64,000 nt of DNA. Source: Bordetella hinzii LMG 13501 (GTDB taxonomy: Bacteria; Pseudomonadota; Gammaproteobacteria; Burkholderiales; Burkholderiaceae_B). The stretch is from positions 114,060 through 178,059 of the forward strand of contig NZ_LRUJ01000005.1 of assembly GCF_001548475.1 (NCBI RefSeq). Reading direction: 5' to 3'. The notes under the pieces were generated by a model. It had not been told where the DNA came from. It ran no database searches and saw only the letters and a program-made list of their open reading frames with translations. This document shows, in pieces, positions 17,622 to 26,901 of the stretch. Both the position numbers and the translations under genes were made by a program. The stretch's first letter is position 1. Every line of letters starts with the position of its first letter.

Positions 17622-19847
17622 TCAGCGGGCTCGGGAAATGCGCACTTCCGCCCCACGCCGCTTCACTTCCAGGCCTTCGGACGGCAGGATGCGCAGGCCT
17701 TCCAGCCCCTTGATGTAACTGGAGCCCTGCATCTGCATCACGCGGATTTTATTCCGCATGACGACCGGGTTGTGGACCGGCATGCCAAACATCCAGACTT
17801 CATCGAGGATGCGGGCCGAATTGAACTCGCCCGTATGCTGGGCCACCGGCCCCAGGCAGAGCATATGCCCCTCGCGGCCGAACACCGGGAACTGGCCCAG
17901 GCCACAGTCCAGCGTCCACGTCGTGCCGCCCTCGTAGCGGTGGCCGGTGTTCAGATCCCACCAGGCCTCGCCCTTGGGCAGATACACGCGCACCTTGCCG
18001 CCCGGCTCCAGTATGGGCGCCACCAGCAGGGCCGGGCCCAGCAGGTATTGCAGATCCCAGGCATGGGCGTCGGGGTCGTTCGGGAAAGACATCGCCATCG
18101 AACGCTGCACCGGCAGGCCGGTGCGCGCGGCGTCCTCGATCGCCCCCAGCACATAGGGGATAAGACGATAGCGCCATTGCATCCAGGTCTGGACGTGCGC
18201 CAGCGTCTCCGGGCCGAAAGCCCAGGGCAGCAGCCCCGGCACGCCCTGGAAGCTGAAGTTGGCGGAGAACACATTGGCGGTCAGCCAGCGCACATACAGC
18301 TCGGGGGTCATGCCCTCCAGGCTGGCCGTGGCCGACCCAAGGTTGTGCACCTGGACCGGAAGCCCGCTGGCGCCTATCGACAACGCGGTGCGCAAGGTGT
18401 GCTGCAGGCCCGCCCAATCGTTGCTCACCTGCGGCCCGGACTGCCAGGGCAGGCGCTGGGCGGCCGGAAACAGGTCGGTGCTGGGCACCACGCCCTCGGG
18501 CGGCACCTTGTGCCCCGCCACCGCGTCGAACAGGGCGCGGCGCGCCAACAGCGGGTAGATCGTGCGCAGCGCCGGGCCGGTCTCGCCGTTGCGCGCCGAC
18601 ACGCCGTCGGGGATGGCGATCTGGGCATTGCAGGCCGGCGTGTCCAGGCCGTCGTCGACCAATTGCCGATGGCGTTCGACCCAGAGGGCATAGGCATCGC
18701 GGTAGGTCAGGTCCAGCAGGCCGTAAGGCTGGCCTGCCGTGGCGTCATTGCCGTCAAAGACCTGCGCGCTGCCGTCGTCGCGCGTCAGCAGCCAACCGCG
18801 GTCCTCGAGCTCTTCGAAAAGCGGGGTGTGCTTGAGCACGGCCGGAAAGCCATGGCCGGCGACGTGCGCATGCAGCTTATGGAACAGCGCCAGCGTCTGG
18901 CGCGCATCCGGAAAACGCGGGGCGTCCCATTCGATGGCGGATTTATCCGCCTGGAAACCCCAGGCGGCGGGCAAGGCCAGCGTCACGGCGTCCAGCGCCA
19001 CCTGCTGGGCGCGGAATTGCTCGACCAGCGCGGCCGTCTCGGCCGGCATCTGGCCCGCCGCCTGCTGCAGCCAGGCGCCCATGGCCCAGAGCACAGGCTG
19101 GCCGGCGCGGCCGGTCAGCGCGGAATACTGGTTGAGGATTTCAGCGGGGTCGCCGGCGAACAGAAACACGTCGAGCACCGGGTCATCCAGCGTCAGCACG
19201 TAGCTGTCCTCGTCCGGCGCCACGCCCACGCTATGTTCCACACGGCGCACGGTATTGGCGTAGACGCCCCAGCCGCGGGGGCTCCAGGCCAGCGGCAGGG
19301 CGCGGTGCTCGGGATCATCCGAAACCACGGATTCCTGGCGGCGGTTCAGGTCGCCCGGCGTTTCGCCCAGGCCATAGACAGCCTCGCCATCGCGCAGCGC
19401 GAAAGCCACCGTCCACACCGCTTCGTCGGCCTCGTCCAGGGCGTTATGCCCGAAAGGCGGATTGTGCGGAGACAGCGAGGAAGCGAGGACCTCGGTCTCG
19501 CCGCGATACAGGGCCAGCCGCAAGGGATCCGTGCGCAGTTCCAAGGACACGTCGCCCTGGGTGATGCGCCAGCCTTGGGCGTCGTCACGCGGCGCGATCG
19601 TCGCCTCGCCGACTGCCTCCTGGCGCGCCAGCAGCATTTCCGCCACGGCGCGCGCCCGCGCGCCGGGTTTGTCGTCCGTCAACAGACTTGCCTCGCCACC
19701 GCGCAGGCGAAAGACGCCCGGCGCATGCGCCTCGACCACTAGATGCAAGCCACCGCCTGCGTCAAAGTCAATGCGGCTGGAGCGGGATGTCAGCAACTCG
19801 ATGGTATCGAGTTGGTTAGTATGAGCAAAGTCGTACTTCGGCGGCAC
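17622..19847 (-). CDS. GH31-family protein, probably catalytically inactive
   Basis: The 741-residue product has the layout of glycoside hydrolase family 31 (alpha-glucosidase/alpha-xylosidase YicI): an N-terminal beta domain with FALRDGEAVYGLGE, a TIM barrel and C-terminal beta domains (LQYLLGPALLVAPI). The catalytic positions are altered. Where YicI has the nucleophile in KTDFGE, this protein has ACNAQIA (N at residue 407). Where the acid/base Asp of WGGD should be, it has SGPQ (Q at 473). The spacing of 66 residues equals that of YicI D416-D482. HDIGG is also changed to HNLGS. A GTG at 19847 preceded by GGGGGA was chosen; TTG at 19871 is the alternative. Confidence 0.8.
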   Translation of the reverse strand: MPPKYDFAHTNQLDTIELLTSRSSRIDFDAGGGLHLVVEAHAPGVFRLRGGEASLLTDDKPGARARAVAEMLLARQEAVGEATIAPRDDAQGWRITQGDVSLELRTDPLRLALYRGETEVLASSLSPHNPPFGHNALDEADEAVWTVAFALRDGEAVYGLGETPGDLNRRQESVVSDDPEHRALPLAWSPRGWGVYANTVRRVEHSVGVAPDEDSYVLTLDDPVLDVFLFAGDPAEILNQYSALTGRAGQPVLWAMGAWLQQAAGQMPAETAALVEQFRAQQVALDAVTLALPAAWGFQADKSAIEWDAPRFPDARQTLALFHKLHAHVAGHGFPAVLKHTPLFEELEDRGWLLTRDDGSAQVFDGNDATAGQPYGLLDLTYRDAYALWVERHRQLVDDGLDTPACNAQIAIPDGVSARNGETGPALRTIYPLLARRALFDAVAGHKVPPEGVVPSTDLFPAAQRLPWQSGPQVSNDWAGLQHTLRTALSIGASGLPVQVHNLGSATASLEGMTPELYVRWLTANVFSANFSFQGVPGLLPWAFGPETLAHVQTWMQWRYRLIPYVLGAIEDAARTGLPVQRSMAMSFPNDPDAHAWDLQYLLGPALLVAPILEPGGKVRVYLPKGEAWWDLNTGHRYEGGTTWTLDCGLGQFPVFGREGHMLCLGPVAQHTGEFNSARILDEVWMFGMPVHNPVVMRNKIRVMQMQGSSYIKGLEGLRILPSEGLEVKRRGAEVRISRAR

Positions 19848-20082
19848 AGAGCATCCCCCGGCTTTAGCCAAAAACCAATAAAAGTCGTTATTTTGACGGA
19901 TTTGGCCCCCGAAATAAACTCGGTCCCTGTTTCGCCCTTGAAGTCGTATTTCGGCCGGGCGCCACCATCCGCCGGCAAGCGGCGTTGCGAGTACGTATTC
20001 ACTCTACGCCCAGGATGGCTTTTTGAGGGCAAATCGGGAACAAAAATCCATTAACGGCTTTTAATTTTCCCTAAATAACGAC
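19828..20082. repeat. Scattered GTCGT(A/T)(A/C/T)TT repeats around the GH31 start
   Basis: AAGTCGTACTTCGGC (19828-19842) and AAGTCGTATTTCGGC (19941-19955) differ at one base. AAGTCGTTATTTT lies between them (19882-19894), and the inverse AAATAACGAC is at 20073-20082. The first copy is inside the GH31 5' coding region, the others in the 245-base gap to mnmC. They may be regulator sites or remnants of a duplication. Apart from these the gap shows no gene. Confidence 0.4.
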
Positions 20083-20092
20083 ATATCCCCGC

Positions 20093-21949
20093 TCAACGCG
20101 GGGCGATCGAGGCCAGCAAATCGGTCTCCAGCGGCAGGGGTTCGCCGCAAAGCCGCGCCGCGATCACGTCCCCCATGAGCGCCGACCAGCTCAAGCCGCG
20201 GGAAGCATAGCCGGTGGCCAGGCTGATGCCGGGAGCTTGCGGCAGCTCGCCCACCGCCGGCAGCCGGCCGGGCAACACGGCCCGCCAGCCGGCCCAGCCG
20301 GACAGGGCGTCCGGCAGCGCGACCAGTGGATCGCCCAGCAGCCCCGCCACCTTGTCCAGGTTGGCTTGCCGGCCCGCGCGGCTGATCTCGCTGGCCGACG
20401 CGCCGTGGACATAGGTGCTGCCCGCCACGCAACAACCCTCGACGGCGGGCAGGAGATACCCCTCTCCGGCGATGATGCAGTGGGGCCCGCCGCCAAGCAG
20501 CGCGGCGGGTATATGGCTGACCTCTCCTGCCAAGGCATGCATCTGCGTCAGGCGAGGCAGGCCGTCGAGCAGCCCGCTGTCCTGCAGGACGGTCCGCGCG
20601 CCCAAGGCGTTGGCCAGCACGATCTGCTCCCCTTCCGCGATAAGCTGACCCTCGGCGTCCAAGGCCTGCCAGGCGTGGGCGCCGCGGACCAGCCGGGCCA
20701 CGCGCCCGGCGATGCGCGTGATCGCCGGCCGGGCCAGCAGGGCGTCGATCAGTGCCTGCGGACGCACCAGCAGGCCGTCGCCGAAGTACAGCCCGCCGCG
20801 CGCCACCGGCAGGCCCGCCAGCGCCGCGGCTTCCTCGCGCCCCACTTCGCGCACCCACTCCGGCGGCAAGGCCAGAATGCGCAGGGTTTCGGCCAGGTCC
20901 GCGGTGCGCCCCGCGTCGCGCTCCAGGTGCAGCGTACCCACCTTGCGCACGGCCGCCAGCCCCGTCCAGCGGCGCACCGCGCGCTGGCTGCCCGCGCGCG
21001 CCAACCGGGCCCGGGGATTGTCGTCGCGGGCCAGCACCGGGGTCAGGGCGGCGGCCAGATGCCCGCCATGCGCGGCGGCCGGCTCGGCCACCAGGTTGAC
21101 ATCCAGGCCGCGCAGGGCCAGGGCATGGGCCACGCCGGCGCCCGCCAGCCCGGCGCCGACCACAATCACGGGCTGGCGCGGCGCTTGCACGGGCCGGGGA
21201 GCATGCCTGGCCGCCCAGGCGGCGCGGCGCCCCACCGTCATGTGATGCTTGCCGCCGAACCCGGGCACGCGCTCGATTTCGAAACCGGCCTCCTGCAAGG
21301 CCCGGCGCACGGAACCGGCGCTGCTCCAGGTCGCCAGGGTGGCCTGGGCATGGCCCAGGCGCAGCAGACGGCGCAGCAGGGCCGGCTCCCACATGGCGGG
21401 ATTCACCTTGGGCGCGAAGCCGTCCAGGAAAAAGGCATCCACGCAGGCCGACACACGCGGGACCATCTGCTCGATGGTGCCGAAGGCCAGGGTCAGCGTG
21501 ACCGCCCCGGACTCGAACTCCAGCCGGTGCAGGCCGGGCAGCAGCGCCGGCCATTGCCCGGCCAGTTCACGCGCCAGGCCGCGCAGGGCCTGGGGCACCT
21601 GGCTCTCGCACAAGCCGCGATAGGCCTCCCGCGAAAAGGGATGCCCCTCGATGGACAGCATGTGCAAGCGGCCGCAACGCGCCGGATCCTCCCGCCAGGC
21701 CTGCCAGAGCGCCAGAAAATTGGTCCCCAGGCCGAACCCGGTTTCGCACACCGTGAAGGACTCGCGCCCGCGCCAGCGCTGCGGCAGGCCATTGCCCTGC
21801 AGAAACACGGCCCGCGCCTGGCCCAATGCATCGGTGGGGCCGTTATAGACATCGCCGTACTGGCGGCTGAACAGACGGCCGTCATCGTCCAGGTCGGTAA
21901 GCGCAGGTGTCAGAGGAATGTAAGCGGAAGACATGAAATTTGCGGACAT
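20093..21949 (-). CDS. mnmC: Bifunctional tRNA modification enzyme MnmC
   Basis: The 618-residue enzyme completes 5-methylaminomethyl-2-thiouridine at the tRNA wobble position. The N-terminal half (about 1-240) is the SAM methyltransferase MnmD, with [15 protein letters not shown] and [17 protein letters not shown]. The C-terminal half is the FAD oxidoreductase MnmC1, with the dinucleotide motif [14 protein letters not shown] near 263 and the closing [19 protein letters not shown] 21949 was kept as start; ATG five codons downstream is possible. It is divergent from suhB. Confidence 0.95.
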   Translation of the reverse strand: MSANFMSSAYIPLTPALTDLDDDGRLFSRQYGDVYNGPTDALGQARAVFLQGNGLPQRWRGRESFTVCETGFGLGTNFLALWQAWREDPARCGRLHMLSIEGHPFSREAYRGLCESQVPQALRGLARELAGQWPALLPGLHRLEFESGAVTLTLAFGTIEQMVPRVSACVDAFFLDGFAPKVNPAMWEPALLRRLLRLGHAQATLATWSSAGSVRRALQEAGFEIERVPGFGGKHHMTVGRRAAWAARHAPRPVQAPRQPVIVVGAGLAGAGVAHALALRGLDVNLVAEPAAAHGGHLAAALTPVLARDDNPRARLARAGSQRAVRRWTGLAAVRKVGTLHLERDAGRTADLAETLRILALPPEWVREVGREEAAALAGLPVARGGLYFGDGLLVRPQALIDALLARPAITRIAGRVARLVRGAHAWQALDAEGQLIAEGEQIVLANALGARTVLQDSGLLDGLPRLTQMHALAGEVSHIPAALLGGGPHCIIAGEGYLLPAVEGCCVAGSTYVHGASASEISRAGRQANLDKVAGLLGDPLVALPDALSGWAGWRAVLPGRLPAVGELPQAPGISLATGYASRGLSWSALMGDVIAARLCGEPLPLETDLLASIAPR

Positions 21950-22049
21950 CCAGTCCGCCCATCAGCAATGCGTTGGCCTCAAACCACGCCAAAAGATTAA
22001 ATTGTCGTGAAAAAACAGCGTCCGAGTTGCCTGGGCTTACACTCGACTC

Positions 22050-22922
22050 ATGCATAGCTCAGAGACTCTCTCCCCCAAGGCGATGCTCGATCTCGGCGCC
22101 GCCATTGACATCGCGGTGAGCGCGGCACACGCGGGCGCGGCCATCTTGCAGTCGTACGCACATCATCGCAGCGACCTCATCATCGATCACAAGGCCCGCA
22201 ACGACCTCGTCTCGCAGGCCGACCGCGAAGCCGAGGCCGCCATCCTGGAAATCCTGCGCGAACGCAGCCCGGCCTTCGGTATTGTCGCCGAGGAAACCGG
22301 CGGCGCGGCCCAAGGCCCGGCGACCTGGTATATCGACCCCCTGGACGGCACCACCAACTTCCTTAGCGGCATTCCGCATTACGCCGTCTCCATCGCCCTG
22401 GTGGCGCATGCCGGCACCCAGGCCTCGCCCGGCGCGCCCCTGCAAGAAGACACGCCCGTGATCGGCGTGGTCTACGACCCCAATCGCGAAGAGCTGTTCG
22501 CCGGCGTCTACGGCATCGGCTCCTGGCTCAATGGCCGGCGCATTTCCTGCTCGCGCACGCCGCGCCTGGAAGACGCCGTGCTGGCCACCGGCTTCCCCTT
22601 CCGAGATTTCTCCTTCGCTCCCGAATACATGCCCATGCTCAACGACGCCATCTGCCGCGTGCGCGGCGTGCGCCGCATGGGCGCGGCGGCGCTGGACCTG
22701 GCCTGGGTGGCTTGCGGCCGCTATGACGGCTACTGGGAAATGGGCCTGGCGCCCTGGGATGTCGCCGCGGGCACCTTGATCGTGCGCGAAGCCGGCGGTG
22801 TCTGCCGCGATATGGACCGCCAGGACCCCTGGCCGATCGCCGGCCGGCTGGTGGCGGGCAATCCGGCCGTGTGCGAATCCTTGCACGACATGATCACGCC
22901 CCACCTGAAGCTGCCTGCCTGA
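22050..22922 (+). CDS. suhB: Inositol-1-monophosphatase SuhB
   Basis: This 290-residue Mg-dependent phosphatase of the inositol monophosphatase family hydrolyses myo-inositol phosphates, and in E. coli it also joins ribosomal RNA antitermination complexes. Metal ligands are visible as E81/E82 (AEETGG), IDPLDGTTNF at 95-104, and the C-terminal WDVAAGTLIVREAGG. The N terminus is longer than in E. coli SuhB, so ATG at 22083 is an alternative start. It is divergent from mnmC and convergent with fadD. Confidence 0.92.
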   Translation: MHSSETLSPKAMLDLGAAIDIAVSAAHAGAAILQSYAHHRSDLIIDHKARNDLVSQADREAEAAILEILRERSPAFGIVAEETGGAAQGPATWYIDPLDGTTNFLSGIPHYAVSIALVAHAGTQASPGAPLQEDTPVIGVVYDPNREELFAGVYGIGSWLNGRRISCSRTPRLEDAVLATGFPFRDFSFAPEYMPMLNDAICRVRGVRRMGAAALDLAWVACGRYDGYWEMGLAPWDVAAGTLIVREAGGVCRDMDRQDPWPIAGRLVAGNPAVCESLHDMITPHLKLPA

Positions 22923-22924
22923 AG

Positions 22925-22947
22925 GCGCCCGGGGCATTCCCGGGCGC
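22925..22947. terminator. Hairpin between convergent suhB and fadD
   Basis: GCGCCCGGG-GCATT-CCCGGGCGC is a perfect nine-base stem with a five-base loop, located between the two stop codons. There is no clear T run on either side, so it may be a weak bidirectional terminator or a 3' end stabiliser. Confidence 0.5.
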
Positions 22948-22953
22948 GCGGGC

Positions 22954-24639
22954 TCATCCCCGGCCGGCCAAGACCTCGTCGCGCAGCTCACGCCGCAGGA
23001 TCTTGCCCACGTTGCTCTTGGGCAGTTCATCGCGGAATATCACGGCGCGCGGACGCTTATAGCCGGTCAACCGGCTTTCGCACCATTTGAGAATGTCGGC
23101 TTCGCTGACCGAAGGATCGCGCCTGACGACATAGGCGCGCACCGCCTCGCCCGAATGCCCGTCGGGCACCCCGATCACGGCGCATTCCTGGACCCCCGGG
23201 CAAGCGGCGATGACCGCCTCCACCTCGTTCGGATAGACCTTGAAGCCCGAGACCGCGATCATGTCCTTCTTGCGGTCGACGATGCGCGTATAGCCGCGTT
23301 CGTCCATGATCCCGATGTCGCCCGTGCGGAAGAAGCCGTCGGCCGTCATGACCTGGCGGGTCTCCTCCGGCTTCTGCCAATAGCCCACCATCACCTGGGG
23401 GCCGCGTATCGCCACTTCGCCGCGTTCGCCCAGCGGCACTTCATTGCCCTGGTCGTCCAGGATGGCCACGTCGGTCGAAGGCAACGGCAGGCCGATCGAC
23501 CCGGAATACGCGCTCGAATCGGTGGGATTGACGGTGGCCACCGGCGAGGTCTCCGACAGGCCATAGCCTTCGATCAAGGGATGGCCGGTGATCTGCAGCC
23601 AGCGCTCGGCCACGGAAGGCTGCACCGCCATGCCGCCGCCCAGGGTCAGGCGCAGGCCGGAGAAATCCAGGGCGGCAAAAGCCGGATTGCCGGCCAGCGC
23701 GTTGAACAAGGTGTTGACGCCCGGAAAGACATTGACCGGCGCGCGCTTCCAGGCCCCGATCAGGGCGGCCTGGTCGCGGGGATTGATAATCAGCAGATTG
23801 CGCATGCCGGCGTACATGCCGAACAGCCCGCACACCGTCAGGGCGAACACATGATAAAGCGGCAAGGCGCTGATCACCGTCATCTGCGGACCGCCCAGGT
23901 CCCCCAGCACCGGCCGCGCCATGGCGGCGACCTGCAAGACGTTGGCAACCAGATTGCCATGCGACAGCATCGCCCCCTTGGGCACGCCCGTCGTGCCGCC
24001 GGTATATTGCAGCACCGCCAGGTCGTTCATGCCCAGCGCCGGCGCCGAGAAGCCCCCGCGGGCGCCTTCCTGCAGGACGCGCAACCACGGCCACGCCCCA
24101 TCCACATGCCATGCCGGCACCAGCTTCTTGATATGCCGCGCCGCGAAATTGACCAAGGGCGCCTTCAGGCCGCCCAGCAAGTCGCCGGGGCCCACCACCA
24201 CCACGTGCTTGAGCGCGCCGCGATTGCCCACGGCCTGCAAGGTGGCCGCGAAGTTCTCCAGGATGACGATAGTCTCCGCGCCGCTGTCGAGCAGCTGTCG
24301 CTCCAGTTCGTCGGCCTTGTACAGCGGATTGACGTTGACCACCACCATGCCGGCCCGGAAAGTGCCCAGCAACGCCACCAGATAGGCCGGCACGTTGGGC
24401 ATCATCAGGGCCACCCGGCTGCCACGGTCCAAGCCGCGGGCCTGCAGCCAGGCGGCGAAGGCCCGCGCCCATTCGTCGATCTGGCGAAAGCGGATATCGC
24501 TGCCCATGGCCGTGCAGGCGATGCGCCCGGCATGGCGTTGGCAAGCCTGGTCCAGCAGGTCGGTCAGCGAGGTATAGGGTTCGGTGGAGATCTCGGCGGG
24601 AACGCCCTGCGGATAGTGCGCGAGCCAGGGTCGCAGCAT
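22954..24639 (-). CDS. fadD: Long-chain fatty acid--CoA ligase FadD
   Basis: The 561-residue AMP-forming ligase activates fatty acids to acyl-CoA. The P-loop YTGGTTGVPKGAMLSH, the EGYGLSETSPV motif, FRTGDIG and DRKKDMIAVSGFKVYPNEVE, and the C-terminal catalytic lysine region (LPKSNVGKILRRELR) are all present and match FadD. The ATG at 24639 was chosen because GGAGG stands eight bases before it; an ATG five codons upstream overlaps that site. It is a single reverse-strand gene, divergent from the M20 amidohydrolase. Confidence 0.93.
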   Translation of the reverse strand: MLRPWLAHYPQGVPAEISTEPYTSLTDLLDQACQRHAGRIACTAMGSDIRFRQIDEWARAFAAWLQARGLDRGSRVALMMPNVPAYLVALLGTFRAGMVVVNVNPLYKADELERQLLDSGAETIVILENFAATLQAVGNRGALKHVVVVGPGDLLGGLKAPLVNFAARHIKKLVPAWHVDGAWPWLRVLQEGARGGFSAPALGMNDLAVLQYTGGTTGVPKGAMLSHGNLVANVLQVAAMARPVLGDLGGPQMTVISALPLYHVFALTVCGLFGMYAGMRNLLIINPRDQAALIGAWKRAPVNVFPGVNTLFNALAGNPAFAALDFSGLRLTLGGGMAVQPSVAERWLQITGHPLIEGYGLSETSPVATVNPTDSSAYSGSIGLPLPSTDVAILDDQGNEVPLGERGEVAIRGPQVMVGYWQKPEETRQVMTADGFFRTGDIGIMDERGYTRIVDRKKDMIAVSGFKVYPNEVEAVIAACPGVQECAVIGVPDGHSGEAVRAYVVRRDPSVSEADILKWCESRLTGYKRPRAVIFRDELPKSNVGKILRRELRDEVLAGRG

Positions 24640-24717
24640 GGTGTTTGCCTCCATTTAGTTTGTTTTTTGTTTGATGATACCCTTCAAAAGTTCCTGCTCC
24701 TACATAGAGATTCCCGC

Positions 24718-25935
24718 ATGAAGATCCTCGAACCCATCCTCGCCTGGCGCGAAGAGATCGCCGCGCTCAGGCGCGATATCCATGCGCATCCCGAACTCGC
24801 TTTCGAAGAATTCCGCACTGCCGACCTGGTGGCCCGGCGCCTGCAGGATTGGGGCATCGAAGTCGATCGCGGCCTGGGCGGCACGGGCGTGGTCGGCATC
24901 ATCAAGGGCAACCAGGCGGGGCCGCGCGCCGTAGGCCTGCGCGCCGACCTGGACGCCCTGCCCATGCAGGAGGTCAACACCTTCGCGCATGCCAGCCAGC
25001 ACAGCGGCAAGATGCACGCCTGCGGCCATGACGGCCACACGGCCATGCTGCTGGGCGCGGCGCGATATCTGTCCCAGCACCGGGATTTCGCCGGCACGGT
25101 CTATGTCATCTTCCAGCCCGCCGAAGAGGGCGGCGGCGGCGCCAAGCGCATGATCGACGACGGCCTGTTTACCCGCTTCCCCATGGACGCGGTGTTCGGC
25201 ATGCACAACTGGCCCGGCATGCGCGCCGGCCAGTTCGGCGTCACGGCCGGCCCCATCATGGCTTCGGCCAACGAGTTCGTCATCCGCATCACCGGCAAGG
25301 GCACGCATGCCGGCATGCCCCATCTGGGGGTGGACCCGGTCATGACAGCGGTGCAATTGGCCCAGAGCCTGCAGACCATCATCACGCGCAACCGCGCGCC
25401 ACTCGAAGCCGCCGTGCTGTCCATCACCCAGATCCATACCGGCAGCGCCGACAATGTCGTGCCCAACGATGCCGAGATGCGCGGCACCGTCCGGACGTTC
25501 ACGCTGGAAACCCTGGACCTGATCGAGCGCCGCATGGAAGAAATCGCCCGGCATACCTGCGCGGCCATGAATTGCGACCTCGAGTTCGAGTTCATGCGCA
25601 ACTATCCGCCCACCATCAATCACGCCGCCGAGACCGCCTTTGCGGTCGAGGTGATGCGCGACATCGTGGGCCGCGACAATGTCTTCGACAAGGTCACGCC
25701 CACCATGGGCGCGGAAGACTTCGCGTTCATGCTCCAGGAGAAACCCGGCTGCTATGTCTGGATAGGCAATGGCAGCGGCGACCATCGCGACGCCGGGCAT
25801 GGCGCCGGCCCTTGCATGCTGCATAACGGCAGCTATGACTTCAATGATGAGCTGATCCCGCTGGGTGCCACCTACTGGAGCCAACTGGCGCTCAAGTGGC
25901 TGGCGCAGCCGGCCGCGCCTCAGACGGCCGCCTGA
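24718..25935 (+). CDS. M20-family amidohydrolase (hippurate hydrolase type)
   Basis: The 405-residue metalloenzyme of the M20D family removes acyl groups from N-acyl amino acids or similar amides. The metal-binding motif HACGHDGHTAMLLGAA and QPAEEGGGGA are clear, as is GLRADLDALPM before them. The dimerisation domain and the closing MGAEDFAFMLQ also fit. ATG 24718 is the first codon that yields the family N terminus MKILEPILAWREEIAALRRD. Its 3' end overlaps the convergent LysR gene by 16 bases. A paralogue lies at 61542-62735. The natural substrate is unknown. Confidence 0.9.
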   Translation: MKILEPILAWREEIAALRRDIHAHPELAFEEFRTADLVARRLQDWGIEVDRGLGGTGVVGIIKGNQAGPRAVGLRADLDALPMQEVNTFAHASQHSGKMHACGHDGHTAMLLGAARYLSQHRDFAGTVYVIFQPAEEGGGGAKRMIDDGLFTRFPMDAVFGMHNWPGMRAGQFGVTAGPIMASANEFVIRITGKGTHAGMPHLGVDPVMTAVQLAQSLQTIITRNRAPLEAAVLSITQIHTGSADNVVPNDAEMRGTVRTFTLETLDLIERRMEEIARHTCAAMNCDLEFEFMRNYPPTINHAAETAFAVEVMRDIVGRDNVFDKVTPTMGAEDFAFMLQEKPGCYVWIGNGSGDHRDAGHGAGPCMLHNGSYDFNDELIPLGATYWSQLALKWLAQPAAPQTAA

Positions 25936-26798
25936 CAGGCGGCCAGGAAACGCCGTGCCGCGCGCGAGCAGGCTTGCGCGTGCGGCACCAGGATGCTCAG
26001 TGTGCGCGTCATGGCCTCGGGCGCGATGCGCAGCGCGGCCAGGGTGCCATCCTCGTGGCGCATGGACATCACGGACACGAAACCCACGCCCAGCCCGGCG
26101 CGCACGGCCTGCTTCACGCCCTCCACGCCGGCCAGCTCCAGACCCGCCACCACGGGCAGCGCAGCCTGCTCAAAAGCCTGTTCCACCAGACGCCTGACGC
26201 CCGAGCCCGGTTCGCGCATGACCAGGGGTAGCGCCGCCAGTTCCGCCAGGGTCGCGCTGCCGCGCCGCGCCAGCGCGTGGTCGGCGCGCACGATGGCCAC
26301 GACTTCGTCGCGCCGCCAGGCATGGACTTCGGTGTCGGCGGGCAGGCCGGCGGGCACCTGCCCTTCAATGAAGGCCAGGTCCAGCAGGGGCAGCCGCTCC
26401 ACGATCTGGCGGGTGTTGCCATCGGACAGATGCAGACTGACCGAGGGGTAGTCCGCCCGGAACTGCGCCACCAGGGCAGGCAGCAGGTAGCTGGCCGGCG
26501 TCGTGCTGCCGCCCAGGCGCAAGGATCCGGTTTCCAGGCCGCGCCAGGCATCGCGCATGGCGCGCGCCTGCCCATAGACCTGACGCAGTTGCCGGGCGTG
26601 GGCGGCCAGGCGCTCGCCGGCCTCGGTCAGGGCGATGCCGTGCCCGCTGCGGCGATACAACGGCTCGCCAAACCATTCCTGCAACATGCGCAGCTGGCCT
26701 GACAGCGCCGGCTGGGACAGATGCAACTGCTGCGCGGCGCGGCTGATATTGCCGAGGTCGGCCACACAGGCAAAGCTCAGGAGTTGCTCGGGTGTCAT
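25920..26798 (-). CDS. LysR-family regulator (YeiE/CysB-like), divergent from yeiH
   Basis: The 292-residue protein has an N-terminal winged helix-turn-helix (FACVADLGNISRAAQQLHLSQPALSGQLRMLQ is its core, residues 9-40) and a C-terminal effector-binding domain with LRLGGSTTPASYLLP. It is transcribed away from a YeiH-type exporter across a 103-base gap. This is the same arrangement as E. coli yeiE-yeiH, so it probably senses a sulfur compound such as sulfite and controls the exporter. The effector cannot be read from sequence. Confidence 0.88.
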   Translation of the reverse strand: MTPEQLLSFACVADLGNISRAAQQLHLSQPALSGQLRMLQEWFGEPLYRRSGHGIALTEAGERLAAHARQLRQVYGQARAMRDAWRGLETGSLRLGGSTTPASYLLPALVAQFRADYPSVSLHLSDGNTRQIVERLPLLDLAFIEGQVPAGLPADTEVHAWRRDEVVAIVRADHALARRGSATLAELAALPLVMREPGSGVRRLVEQAFEQAALPVVAGLELAGVEGVKQAVRAGLGVGFVSVMSMRHEDGTLAALRIAPEAMTRTLSILVPHAQACSRAARRFLAACQAAV

Positions 26799-26813
26799 AG
26801 AAACTATCGGAAA

Positions 26814-26884
26814 TTCTTATATTACATATAGAAAATAAAGATTTTTCAGATAACTGGCAAGGCCGTAATATTTCCTCCAGTTAT
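26814..26884. promoter_or_regulatory. Operator region between the LysR gene and yeiH
   Basis: Two dyads occupy the shared gap. TTCTTATATTACATATAGAA (26814-26833) is an imperfect palindrome in an AT-rich stretch. ATAACTGG (26850-26857) and CCAGTTAT (26877-26884) are perfect inverted arms 19 bases apart. LysR regulators usually bind one site near their own promoter and one near the target -35, so these are the natural candidates. Confidence 0.5.
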
Positions 26885-26901
26885 TTAGTTATCCCCTACC
26901 C

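Noticed and set aside
17772..19742. 656-codon frame antisense to the GH31 gene
   Set aside because: High GC content keeps the opposite strand open. The translation shows no domain and unlikely His/Gln/Arg content.
20237..22000. 587-codon frame antisense to mnmC
   Set aside because: Same GC-driven open frame, with no recognisable motif, while mnmC has full family signatures.
23155..24717. Forward-strand frame leading into the M20 gene
   Set aside because: It is antisense to fadD and its translation is low-complexity and His/Gln/Arg-rich. The M20 domain starts only at 24718.
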